In this document: one piece after another, positions 44,550-52,912 of the stretch
Numbering within the stretch: the first letter of the stretch is position 1
Layout: the number at the start of each line of letters is the position of its first letter
Notes under the pieces: model-generated
The model's input: only the letters and a program-made list of their open reading frames with translations
The model's database searches: none
Told to the model about the DNA's origin: nothing
Position numbers and translations under genes: made by a program
DNA from: Thermohalobaculum sp951813525
GTDB lineage: Bacteria > Pseudomonadota > Alphaproteobacteria > Rhodobacterales > Rhodobacteraceae
NCBI GenBank assembly: GCA_951813525.2
Contig: CATOTJ020000002.1
Location: 496,001-560,000 of the forward strand
Length of the DNA: 64,000 bases
Direction: 5' to 3'

Positions 44550-45247
44550 GGTGCAACCGCACGGTTGATTTCGGGCAGGGATATCACCCGGTCGAACGAC
44601 GGTGTCAGCCGATCATCGTGGCTGACGAACAGGACCGTCGCGCCCGCGGAATGCGCCTCGCCCAGAATCAGGCTCAGAAAGGCACCGGCGGCTGCAGCAT
44701 CAAGCGCCGATGTCGGCTCGTCTGCAATGATCAGATCGGGGCCGCCGATCAAGGCCCGCGCGGCGGCAACGCGCTGTTGCTGCCCGACGCTTAATTCAGC
44801 AACCGGCCGCTCGGCCAGGTCAGCGGGGTCCAGCCCCATACGGGTCAGCAGCCGGACGGCCTCGGCTTCTGTCCCGCCGGCATCGTTCGCGTTTGCCCTG
44901 CGCCGTGCCGAGAACCGGCAGGGCAGAGCAACATTTTCGATCAGCCCAAGATAGGGCACCAGGTTGAAAAGCTGAAATATGAACCCGATCCGGTCGGCCC
45001 GCAGCCGATCGCGGCGCGGCCCGCCAAGCCCGGAGATCGTCTGCCCGGCAACTTGGATGGTTCCGCTCTGCGGGACCGTGACGCCGCCCAGCAGGTTCAA
45101 CAATGTGGTTTTGCCCGAACCGCTGGGTCCTTGCAAAAACACCGTTTCGCCATGTGCGACGGACAGCGCGGGGATATCGAGAACGGGCGCTTCGCGCCGG
45201 GACCATGCAAAGCGCAGGTCCGCCACCTCGACCGCCATGTCCGACAT
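44546..45247 (-). CDS. LolD-like ABC transporter ATP-binding protein (Zrg-like cluster)
   Basis: 233 aa single ABC domain. Walker A GPSGSGKTTLLNLLGG, Q-loop FIFQLFNLVPYLGL, signature LSVGQQQRVAAARAL and Walker B LIIADEPTSALD with the switch His in FVSHDDRL. The subfamily is that of LolD/MacB ATPases that power FtsX-like permeases by mechanotransmission. It lies 12 bp after the His-rich protein and overlaps the permease by ATGA, so all three are one operon under the Zur-like box. Confidence 0.91.
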   Translation of the reverse strand: MSDMAVEVADLRFAWSRREAPVLDIPALSVAHGETVFLQGPSGSGKTTLLNLLGGVTVPQSGTIQVAGQTISGLGGPRRDRLRADRIGFIFQLFNLVPYLGLIENVALPCRFSARRRANANDAGGTEAEAVRLLTRMGLDPADLAERPVAELSVGQQQRVAAARALIGGPDLIIADEPTSALDAAAAGAFLSLILGEAHSAGATVLFVSHDDRLTPSFDRVISLPEINRAVAP

Positions 45248-45259
45248 ATGCGCTTTACC

Positions 45260-45949
45260 TTAACTGCCTGGCTGGACGGTGAGGCGGTTTTGCTCCGGGG
45301 TCAATCGGACACTGGTTTGGCCGCTTGCCGCCAGCACACGAGCCGACAGGACCGTTGTCCGCGGGAAGAGGTCGAAATAACCGATATCCAGATGGGTCAG
45401 TTTGGCCATGTCCTTACATTCCAGGTGATATTCCGCGGCAAACTCGGAATGCACGTCTTCAGCATGTTCTTCGTCATCGTGACCATGCGCATCTTCATCG
45501 TGATCGCCATGGTCCTTATGGTCGTCGTCCTTGTGGTCGCTGTGATCCTTGTGGTCGTCGTCGTCCTTGTGGTCGCCGTGATCCTTATGATCGTCGTGGT
45601 CCTTGTGATCCCCATGGTCGCCGTGATCATCATGATCGTCGTCTTCTATCAACGCCGAACTGACAGTTGCCTTGGTCACTTCGCATCCGGCCGCAGATGC
45701 CGGACCCAGAATTTTTCCGGCCCGTTTCAATTCCGCGACCGCCTTGGCGATCGCTGCTTTCTCGGCGTCGGTATGCGGCGCATGTTCAAAGCCGACAATA
45801 TCGTCCGCTGGCGCGGTCAGGCGAATCTGCAATTCCGATTGCTCGATCGCGACATCCAGAGCCGCCTGCCCATGCTGATGTGCTTTTTCTTCGGCCAGAG
45901 CCGTTGTTGTGGATAGCAGAATAAGTGTGGTGACTGCTGGAAAACGCAT
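45260..45949 (-). CDS. His-rich zinc-binding periplasmic protein (ZrgA-like, DUF2796)
   Basis: 229 aa. A signal peptide ends at TTALA. HQHGQAALDVAIE and LTAPADDIVGFEH followed by CEVTKATV are DUF2796/ZrgA blocks. Residues ~103-167 form a dense His/Asp region (repeated DHKDH units), a multivalent metal sink. The C-terminus (YHLECKDMAKLTHLDIGYF) is the conserved domain end. Vibrio cholerae ZrgA belongs to a zinc-uptake operon repressed by Zur. The start is at 45949 with AGGAG upstream; a Zur-like palindrome lies 20 bp further up. Confidence 0.9.
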   Translation of the reverse strand: MRFPAVTTLILLSTTTALAEEKAHQHGQAALDVAIEQSELQIRLTAPADDIVGFEHAPHTDAEKAAIAKAVAELKRAGKILGPASAAGCEVTKATVSSALIEDDDHDDHGDHGDHKDHDDHKDHGDHKDDDDHKDHSDHKDDDHKDHGDHDEDAHGHDDEEHAEDVHSEFAAEYHLECKDMAKLTHLDIGYFDLFPRTTVLSARVLAASGQTSVRLTPEQNRLTVQPGS

Positions 45950-45969
45950 GCTCGGCTCCTGAATTGATA

Positions 45970-45984
45970 TGTGATAATATAACA
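45970..45984 (-). promoter_or_regulatory. Zur-box-like operator
   Basis: In gene orientation TGTTATATTATCACA matches the alphaproteobacterial/enteric Zur core TGTTATAWTATAACA at 14 of 15 positions. It lies just upstream of the zrgA-like gene, where a zinc-loaded repressor would block transcription. A consensus match only; binding not shown. Confidence 0.78.
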
Positions 45985-46034
45985 CAATCAAGAAAGGACT
46001 CCAGCCCGAAATGAGCCGCAGATACGCAGTCGGG

Positions 46035-46703
46035 CTATTCGTAGGGTTCGATGGTGATGGCTTCGATCCGATACCCGGTCTCGATCGGCGCGGCGCCGTC
46101 CACATAGGACAGGTTCCGGCTGGATGCGTCGATCGAAAGACGCCCGGTAATCCAGACCGGCTCGTACAGACTGGCAATCCTGTACGCCGATTTCAGCTTC
46201 ACGTAGACGATCTGGTTTGGCGGTGGCGGCGGAACATGGATGCAGGCGCCGACATACGGCACCAGCAAGAACTCAGTCATCCCGTTCGCCGACTGTTCCA
46301 GCGGCAACGCATAACCCGGCATCCGCACGATCTTGCCGTCCAAACCGGGCACCATCATGCCACTCCGCCGTTCGACCTCGGCCTGCAGGTTTTCAGCCGC
46401 AAGCAGCATGGCATCGATATCGACGCCCGCTTCGGTCAATTCGCCCTGCACCTTGAGCGACTCCTTAAACTCGGCGTCGTCTTCCTTTAGGAACCCCATG
46501 CGCACGTCCTCGCGTGCGCGCACGACAACTCCCAGTTTTTCCAGAAGCACCGGGTCCATCCGGTCAAACGGATTATCGATGGCGTCCATGCTGGGGACGA
46601 GGTCATCCCAATTGATCAGCTTGGTTGCGTCGGCTGCCTGCGCCGGCAGAGCGGCGGCCAGGGGCAACGCAAGGACCAACGACAGTATTAGCGATCTGAA
46701 CAT
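46035..46703 (-). CDS. Exported DUF3299 protein (Zrg-like cluster)
   Basis: 222 aa. A signal peptide ends ALPAQA. The DUF3299 core is clear: VRMPGYALPLEQSANG, then FLLVPYVGACIHVPPPPPNQ and VKLKSAYRIASLYEPVWITG. Related exported proteins lie next to zrgABC in vibrios. It is on the same strand as, and 86 bp upstream of, the zrgA-like gene, but the Zur-like box falls between them. It may belong to the same zinc-starvation set or have its own promoter. Function unknown. Confidence 0.87.
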   Translation of the reverse strand: MFRSLILSLVLALPLAAALPAQAADATKLINWDDLVPSMDAIDNPFDRMDPVLLEKLGVVVRAREDVRMGFLKEDDAEFKESLKVQGELTEAGVDIDAMLLAAENLQAEVERRSGMMVPGLDGKIVRMPGYALPLEQSANGMTEFLLVPYVGACIHVPPPPPNQIVYVKLKSAYRIASLYEPVWITGRLSIDASSRNLSYVDGAAPIETGYRIEAITIEPYE

Positions 46704-46766
46704 TTCGACCTCGGAACGACAGGGTGGTGGCTCTTATAATGATTTAATTCACTGATAATTCCAGAG

Positions 46767-48134
46767 TCAGGGCGTTTGCACACACAACATTGTGTCTGCC
46801 ATCCACGCTTCGAGCGCCGATTTGGCCCGATCCGTGTAGCCCCGTTTGCGGTCCTGCTTGCCGCGCCGCCCGCCCCGCGCATCCGCCAATGGAGGGAACA
46901 AGCCGAAGTTTACGTTCATGGGCTGGAATGTGCCGGCCTCGGCGCCGCCGCTGATATGACCCAGCAAGGCCCCCAGCGCGGTTTCGGGCGGCGGCGGCGT
47001 GCTCACCTGGCCCAGCCTTTCCTGGGCAGCGAATCGGCCCGCCAGAATGCCCATAGCACCGGATTCGACATATCCCTCGACCCCCGTGACCTGTCCTGCG
47101 AACCGCAGGCGTGGGTCGGACTTCAGACGCATCTGCGGGTCCAGAAGACGTGGCGAGTTCAGGAACGTGTTTCGGTGAATGCCGCCCAGCCGGGCAAATC
47201 TTGCGGCCCCAAGCCCGGGGATCATCCCCAGGACACGCGCCTGTTCGCCGTATTTCATTTTGGTTTGAAATCCGACCAGATTGTAGAGCGTGCCAAGCTT
47301 GTTTTCGCGCCGCAACTGGACCACCGCGTAGGGCTTTTCGGGGTTGTGCGGATTGGTCAGTCCGACCGGCTTTAGCGGACCGAACCGCAATGTTTCCCGC
47401 CCGCGCTCGGCCATGACTTCGACTGGCAGGCAGCCTTCGAAATAGGGCGTTCCCTCCCACTCCTTGAACTCGGTTTTCTCCGCCGCCAGCAGTGCATCGA
47501 TAAAGGCTTCGTATTCTTCGCGGCTCAGCGCACAGTTCAAATAGGCAGTCCGATCCGCCTCGGTCTCGCCCTTGTCATACCGCGACTGGAACCAGGCTTT
47601 GGTCATATCCACACTGCCGGCGTGGACAATCGGGGCAATGGCGTCGAAAAACGCAAGGCTGTCTTCGCCCGTGCTCGACAAAATCCACTTTGCCAGTGCA
47701 TCCGAGGTCAGCGGGCCGGTCGCGACGATCACATTGTCCCAATCCGGGGGCGGCGCTGAAATCTCCGCCCGCTCGACTGCGATCAACGGGTGCGCCGTCA
47801 GGCGTTCAGTGACCTCCGCTGAAAAGACGTCGCGGTCCACGGCCAATGCCCCGCCCGCAGGCACAGCGGCGCCGGTCGCAGATGCCATCATCACCGATCC
47901 CAGTGCCCGCATCTCCCAATGCAAAAGCCCCACGGCATTGGTTTCGTCATCATCGGACCGGAAGGAATTGGAACAGACCAGTTCAGCAAACCCGTCGGTT
48001 TGATGTGCCTCTGTCCCGCGAATTGGACGCATCTCGTGCAGAACCACCGGAACGCCCATATTCGCAGCAGCCCAGGCGGCTTCGGATCCGGCCATTCCGG
48101 CGCCGATGATGTGAATGGGTTTTATGTCGGTCAT
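46767..48134 (-). CDS. trmFO: Methylenetetrahydrofolate-tRNA-(uracil-5-)-methyltransferase
   Basis: 455 aa. IHIIGAGMAGSEAAWAAA binds FAD; HEMRPIRGTEAHQTDGFAEL and VCSNSFRSD contain a conserved Cys; EGCLPVEVMAERGRETLRFGP and MNVNFGLFPPL are TrmFO signatures. It methylates U54 of tRNA using folate and FAD. The start at ATG 48134 fits the family; a GTG nine codons upstream is in frame. It is divergent from the Arg/Asp-rich protein gene. Confidence 0.93.
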   Translation of the reverse strand: MTDIKPIHIIGAGMAGSEAAWAAANMGVPVVLHEMRPIRGTEAHQTDGFAELVCSNSFRSDDDETNAVGLLHWEMRALGSVMMASATGAAVPAGGALAVDRDVFSAEVTERLTAHPLIAVERAEISAPPPDWDNVIVATGPLTSDALAKWILSSTGEDSLAFFDAIAPIVHAGSVDMTKAWFQSRYDKGETEADRTAYLNCALSREEYEAFIDALLAAEKTEFKEWEGTPYFEGCLPVEVMAERGRETLRFGPLKPVGLTNPHNPEKPYAVVQLRRENKLGTLYNLVGFQTKMKYGEQARVLGMIPGLGAARFARLGGIHRNTFLNSPRLLDPQMRLKSDPRLRFAGQVTGVEGYVESGAMGILAGRFAAQERLGQVSTPPPPETALGALLGHISGGAEAGTFQPMNVNFGLFPPLADARGGRRGKQDRKRGYTDRAKSALEAWMADTMLCVQTP

Positions 48135-48234
48135 GATCACGCCAATAGGCGCCGCCTTCACGATTGGTCAAGCGTGACCATATAATCCGCGACAAGTGTT
48201 GAACGGCTGCAATGAACGTGAGACGATTTTAGCC

Positions 48235-49086
48235 ATGATCAGATTGCTTGCGATTTCGGGCCTGTCCCTGACCCTTCTTGCCGTTTCACCAGCGGCAGCA
48301 GATGAACCAGAATCCTTGGGCGATATCGGCCAGTTCAATCCCGGACGGGATACTGACGATATCGAGCGCGACCGTGACAGACGGAGCAGGGATCGTGACG
48401 GTCGGCGGGAAAACCGCCGCGACCGGCGCCGTGACGACCGACGCCATGATCGGCGCGAAGATCGGCGCGATGACCGTTCCGACCGTGAACGCGACCGGGA
48501 CGAGGAGGACGATCAAACTTATCTCGAGCTTTATGATCGCGGGCAAACCGGCGATTTCGGCCGGGACGGCAAGCGCGAGCTTGATAAGGGCCTCGACCGG
48601 CTGGACCCTGACAATGATCGGTACGATGATGACAATGATCGCGACCGGCGCCACACGGAACGGGACCTGGACGGTGACAGGGATCGTAATCGTGACAGGG
48701 AACGCGACCGTGACGAGTATGACCGGGCGGAACCGGGCCTTGGTCACAAAGTGATCGCCGGTCTTTGGACCGGAGAGGTCGAGGAAGTCGGCGCCGAACC
48801 TTACACGATCAGGCTATCGCTCAGCGAAGATGGATCGGGCACCGCGGCGTATTCGCGATTGAATTGTGCCAGCGAGATGGTGCCGCTGGCCGGTAAGCCG
48901 CTGGAATATCGCGAAACCATCACGATGGGCCGCGAAACCTGCGACGATGGTTATGTCCAATTGCGGCTGCGCAAGGGTCTGTTGCTGTGGAGTTGGACGA
49001 CCCGGAACGGGGAGGTACGCGCTGCTGCGACCCTGAAGCGCGATGCGAAGGCGGACGTCGAAAAGGACAAGACCGCCGACGAATAG
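48235..49086 (+). CDS. Secreted Arg/Asp-rich low-complexity protein
   Basis: 283 aa. A signal peptide ends PAAADEP. Residues ~38-175 are almost entirely Asp, Arg and Glu (runs such as RDRDGRRENRRDRRRDDRR), then a compact C-terminal domain of about 85 residues (VIAGLWTGEVEEVGAEPYTI, YSRLNCASEMVPL, RETCDDGYVQLRL). The C-domain resembles small exported domains that bind extracellular ligands, but I do not recognise it. The start was chosen at ATG 48235. The charged region is built of near-repeats at DNA level (GACCGNGAC-like units). Confidence 0.82.
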   Translation: MIRLLAISGLSLTLLAVSPAAADEPESLGDIGQFNPGRDTDDIERDRDRRSRDRDGRRENRRDRRRDDRRHDRREDRRDDRSDRERDRDEEDDQTYLELYDRGQTGDFGRDGKRELDKGLDRLDPDNDRYDDDNDRDRRHTERDLDGDRDRNRDRERDRDEYDRAEPGLGHKVIAGLWTGEVEEVGAEPYTIRLSLSEDGSGTAAYSRLNCASEMVPLAGKPLEYRETITMGRETCDDGYVQLRLRKGLLLWSWTTRNGEVRAAATLKRDAKADVEKDKTADE

Positions 49087-49176
49087 GCGCGGTCTTGACC
49101 GCCGCGCAACGCGCTGAAATTAAAGCAAAGATCAACGAACGGGCGCCGTGCAGCGCCCGATGCAGGGGAGGACGCA

Positions 49177-49506
49177 ATGCTGCTGGATGTAAGAACTTAT
49201 CGGTGCCGGCCGGGGACGATCAACGCGCATCTCGAACTTTACGAGAAGATGGGTAAACCGGCGCAGTTTCGTTGTCTTGGCGAGCCTTTGGCCTATCTGA
49301 AGACGGAAACCGGCGATCCGAATGAATATGTCCATATCTGGGTCTATGAAAGCGCCGGCGACCGCGAGGCCAAGCGCACCAAGATGTGGTCCGATCCGGA
49401 ATGGCTGGCCTATACCCGTGCCAGCGCCGAATTGGGTGCGCTGGACAGTCAGTCAAACAAACTGATGGTCCCAGTCAGCTTTTGTCCGCTGAAACAGAAG
49501 GGCTAG
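49177..49506 (+). CDS. NIPSNAP family protein
   Basis: 109 aa. LDVRTYRCRPGTINAHLELYEKMG and the C-terminal VHIWVYESAGDREAKRTKMW and DPEWLAYT are the NIPSNAP dimeric alpha/beta-barrel motifs. Function is poorly defined; many lie with fatty-acid or aromatic degradation genes. It lies 90 bp after the Arg/Asp-rich gene and overlaps the convergent EamA gene by 32 bp. Confidence 0.9.
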   Translation: MLLDVRTYRCRPGTINAHLELYEKMGKPAQFRCLGEPLAYLKTETGDPNEYVHIWVYESAGDREAKRTKMWSDPEWLAYTRASAELGALDSQSNKLMVPVSFCPLKQKG

Positions 49507-50395
49507 ACCGCCCGGCGCGCGGGCCGAGAAAGGTCAGCACAATCGAGCCGAGGACCAGCACCAGCGCCGCGACCTTGTGCCAGGTGATCGTATCGCCCAG
49601 CAGGATCACGGCCGAAGAAACGCCGACCACCGGTGCGAGCAAGGTCGCGATTGCCGCAAGCGGCGCCGAGACCCTAGCAACCAGCCGGGTCCAGAGCGCA
49701 TAGCAAACGACCATCGGCAAAAGTGCGTGCCAAAGCCAGACCGCCAGGGCCGGCGTCGACGGAATTGGCATCCCCAAAGGGTCTTCCAAAATCAGCGCAA
49801 ACGGCCAGCAAGCCAAAGCAGACAGGCCCATAAACCACGTCGTCAATGCAATCGGAGGCAGCGTGAATTGGCGGGCTTTCATCGCAACGGTTCCCAATGC
49901 CCAGACCGTGGCCGACGCCAACATGATGGCTGGCCCAAGCGGGTTTTTAAGGAGGTATTCAGCATGGCCGACCACCAGCAATGCGATCCCCGTCATGCCG
50001 ATCACCAAAGAGAGAATCAGCCGAAGCCGTAAGCGCTCGCGCAGAAAGATGACCGAGAAAAACGCGGTCAGCGCCGGCATCGTATAGGCGATGATCGCTG
50101 CCTTCGACGTATCGGTCAGGATCTGACCCAACGTGGTCAGCATGTTAAAGCCGAAAATCGTCAGCAGCCCCGCCAACGCCATCCAGGGAAGTTCCCACAC
50201 AGGCGGGATCAACCGGTCACCGATTGCGACCGCGTAGGCCAGCAAGGCCGCACCCGCGATGGTAAAAGCATAGACCCGGATCGTGAATGGCGGGATTTGT
50301 TCGTTCAGCAGAAACTTGATCGCAGGCCAGTTCAGCCCCCAGAAAAGGCCGATCAACAGGATCGTCGCAAGCGTGCCGAACGGAAGCCGGTTCAC
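49475..50395 (-). CDS. EamA/DMT family transporter
   Basis: 306 aa with ten predicted helices in two EamA halves (LATILLIGLFWGLNWPAIKF; PAIMLASATVWALGTVAMK). The motif LGDTITWHKVAALVLVLGSIVL closes the second half. It is coupled to the upstream dehydrogenase-like gene by an ATGA overlap, suggesting it transports that enzyme's substrate or product. Its 3' end overlaps the NIPSNAP gene on the other strand. Confidence 0.9.
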   Translation of the reverse strand: MNRLPFGTLATILLIGLFWGLNWPAIKFLLNEQIPPFTIRVYAFTIAGAALLAYAVAIGDRLIPPVWELPWMALAGLLTIFGFNMLTTLGQILTDTSKAAIIAYTMPALTAFFSVIFLRERLRLRLILSLVIGMTGIALLVVGHAEYLLKNPLGPAIMLASATVWALGTVAMKARQFTLPPIALTTWFMGLSALACWPFALILEDPLGMPIPSTPALAVWLWHALLPMVVCYALWTRLVARVSAPLAAIATLLAPVVGVSSAVILLGDTITWHKVAALVLVLGSIVLTFLGPRAGRSSPSVSADKS

Positions 50396-51456
50396 AATGG
50401 ATCGAGTGCGGCGGTAACAGCGTCGCCAAAAGCCCGCGTTCCCAAGGGTCCGCCAAGGTCAGCCGTTCGCCTGGCCGGATCGGCGATGGCCTGATCGACC
50501 GCGTTTCGGATTGCCGCGCTGGCACCGGCAAGATCGGCGCGCGAATGGCGCGCAGCCAGCCAATCCAACAGCATTGCCGCGGAAAGGATCAGTGACGTTG
50601 GGTTGGCGCGATCCTGTCCGGCAATGTCCGGTGCGGCGCCATGTTGTGCCTGGGCCGCGCACAAATCATCGCCCGCCATGATCGCGCCGGAAAGCCCCAA
50701 CGAGCCAGAAAGCTCGGACGCCAGATCGGACAGAAGATCGCCGTAAAGATTTCCAGTAACGACCACGTCAAAACGCGACGGCGTTCGCACCAGATGCGCG
50801 CACATCGCATCGACCAGCACGTCGTCCAGTTCGACATCCGGAAACCCGGCTGCGATCTTGCGGGCGCTTTGCAGGAACATGCCGTCGCCCATGCGCAGGA
50901 CGTTTGCCTTGTGCACGACGGTGACCTTGCGCCGACGGGTCATGGCCAATTCGAACGCACGGCGGCAGATCCGCTCGCACGCCTTTCGTGTCACCTTGCG
51001 TAGACTGATGACCATATCCGGGTCCGGCATGACCTCGCCGTGCCCCAGATACATGTTTCGGTCCGAATAATGCCCTTCGGTCACTTCGCGCACGATCACC
51101 AGATCGAAATCACCGACGGGCCCGGTAAAGCCGGGCGGCGTTCGCGCCGGGCGAATATTGGCGTAAAGATCGTATTTGGTGCGGGTATAGGCCGAATAAT
51201 TGATCCCGCCCTGGTCGGCCGGTGGATAGGACGCGCCGTCATTCGGGCCCAAAATCACACCGTCATAGGTGTCAAAACGTTCGGCCAGATCTTCGCGAAA
51301 GGTCGATCCGTGTTTCGCCAGGCTCTCGAATCCGACAACGTCATATTCGAAGATCAGGCCCAGATCGTCCCGTGTGTTGATCGCCGTCAAGACGGCCATG
51401 GCCGCGCGCGTGATCTCGGGACCGATGCCATCGCCCGGCAAGACAAGGATTCGCAT
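50392..51456 (-). CDS. Isocitrate/isopropylmalate dehydrogenase family protein
   Basis: 354 aa. ILVLPGDGIGPEIT, FDLVIVREVTEGHYSDRNMY (Arg/Tyr substrate region) and FDVVVTGNLYGDLLSDLASEL (metal Asp residues) match LeuB/IDH-type decarboxylating dehydrogenases. The real LeuB motif set around the substrate Arg is only partly kept, so tartrate, homoisocitrate or another 2-hydroxyacid is as likely as isopropylmalate. It is coupled to an EamA transporter and divergent from an MmgE/PrpD gene, suggesting a small hydroxy-acid catabolic unit. Confidence 0.86.
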   Translation of the reverse strand: MRILVLPGDGIGPEITRAAMAVLTAINTRDDLGLIFEYDVVGFESLAKHGSTFREDLAERFDTYDGVILGPNDGASYPPADQGGINYSAYTRTKYDLYANIRPARTPPGFTGPVGDFDLVIVREVTEGHYSDRNMYLGHGEVMPDPDMVISLRKVTRKACERICRRAFELAMTRRRKVTVVHKANVLRMGDGMFLQSARKIAAGFPDVELDDVLVDAMCAHLVRTPSRFDVVVTGNLYGDLLSDLASELSGSLGLSGAIMAGDDLCAAQAQHGAAPDIAGQDRANPTSLILSAAMLLDWLAARHSRADLAGASAAIRNAVDQAIADPARRTADLGGPLGTRAFGDAVTAALDPL

Positions 51457-51534
51457 GGTCGCTCCGTTCTGGGTTGACCGACCCTATTCCTGCCGCCAGC
51501 CTGCATTCAACGCTATTTATCATCAGGCGCGCTC

Positions 51535-52893
51535 GTGACTGTCATTGACACATTTGCTGACTTTGCGGCGACGATCGAGCCACCCGCGAGTGCAATTTCG
51601 TCCGCACGGCGCTGTATCCTTGACTGGTATGGTGGTGCAATCGCCGGGTCGGTCGAGATGCCCGCAACGGGCCTGCGCCAGGTTTTGCCCGAAGGCGGTC
51701 CGTCGCGGCTTCTTCCCGATGGGGCGCCGACAGATGCCCGCACCGCGGCGCTGATCAATGGCACTGCCTCTCACACGGTCGAAGTGGACGATATCTACCG
51801 CAGCGGTCTTTACCATCCCGGCGTCGTCACAATCCCGGCGGCGCTGGCCACAGCGGAAGCCATTGGAGCGTCCGGACGGGCGATGCTGAACGGCGTCATC
51901 GCAGGGTACGAGATTGGCAACCGGATCGCAGAGGCGGTCAATCCCAGCCATTATCAGCATTGGCACACAACGGCGACGGTCGGCCATTTCGGTGCTGCCG
52001 CTGCGGCGGCAGTTGTGTTGGGCCTGCCCGCACCGCAGATCGCGCATGCATTGGCGAACGCGGCGACCTTTGCCGCCGGATTGCGCCATGCGTTCTCGGC
52101 GGATGGCATGTCCAAACCGCTGCATGCCGGACGCGCCGCCGAAGCAGGGGTCTTTGCTGCGCTGTCGTCAAAGGCCGGTGTTACCGGAGTTGGCGATATG
52201 CTGGAGGGAGAGCGCGGGTTCGGCGCCGCGATGTCCCTGGATGTCGACTGGCACGCCGCGACGGCGTCGCTTGGCACCGATTGGACCATAAATCGCATCA
52301 CCCAGAAGGCGCATGCCTGCTGCGGCCACAACTTCGCAGCCATCGATGCCGTGCGGATCCTGATGACCGAGCAGGACATCGGCGTGGACGATATCGCAGG
52401 GATAAGGGTCGGCACCTATCGGGCAGCTGTTGAAATTTGCGGCAATCCTGACCCGCAATCGGCGGCCGAGGCACGTTTCTCGCTGCCATGGTGCGCGGCT
52501 GCAATCGCGGAAAATGGCGCGGTGACACCGGCAGCGTTCACGGACGCAGCCCTTGGCCAGGCATCGACACGCGCGCTAGCGGCGCGCGTTGATCTGCAGA
52601 CAGATCGGGACGCCGAGGCCCGTTTTCCGCACGCCCGGTCGGCCATCGTCACACTCACAACCCAGGACGGCGCCAGCCACACCCATAGGCGCCCGACCCG
52701 CAAGGGTGACCCGGACGATCCGATGACTGATGACGAGATCGCCGCCAAGTTCAAATCACTCGCAGTTCCGGTCATTGGCGGCATATCAGCGGATGCTCTG
52801 GGGGCGAATATTTCCCGCATGGATCAAATCGCTGATATTCGGAAGGAACTGGGTTACTTTTCTTCAACCGGTGATAGAGTGACGCAAGCTTAA
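51535..52893 (+). CDS. MmgE/PrpD family protein
   Basis: 452 aa. The family is recognised by CILDWYGGAIAGSVEMPATG, NGTASHTVEVDDIYRSGLYH, YEIGNRIAEAVNPSHYQHWH and QKAHACCGHNFAAIDAV. Members include 2-methylcitrate dehydratase, cis-aconitate decarboxylase and iminodisuccinate epimerase. GTG 51535 was used as start. It is divergent from the decarboxylating-dehydrogenase homologue. The EamA gene follows after 19 bp. Confidence 0.88.
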   Translation: MTVIDTFADFAATIEPPASAISSARRCILDWYGGAIAGSVEMPATGLRQVLPEGGPSRLLPDGAPTDARTAALINGTASHTVEVDDIYRSGLYHPGVVTIPAALATAEAIGASGRAMLNGVIAGYEIGNRIAEAVNPSHYQHWHTTATVGHFGAAAAAAVVLGLPAPQIAHALANAATFAAGLRHAFSADGMSKPLHAGRAAEAGVFAALSSKAGVTGVGDMLEGERGFGAAMSLDVDWHAATASLGTDWTINRITQKAHACCGHNFAAIDAVRILMTEQDIGVDDIAGIRVGTYRAAVEICGNPDPQSAAEARFSLPWCAAAIAENGAVTPAAFTDAALGQASTRALAARVDLQTDRDAEARFPHARSAIVTLTTQDGASHTHRRPTRKGDPDDPMTDDEIAAKFKSLAVPVIGGISADALGANISRMDQIADIRKELGYFSSTGDRVTQA

Positions 52894-52912
52894 GGTCACA
52901 TCGTGAGGATGC

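Noticed and set aside
46704..46766. Second Zur box upstream of the DUF3299 gene
   Set aside because: AT-rich sequence there does not match the core palindrome well enough.
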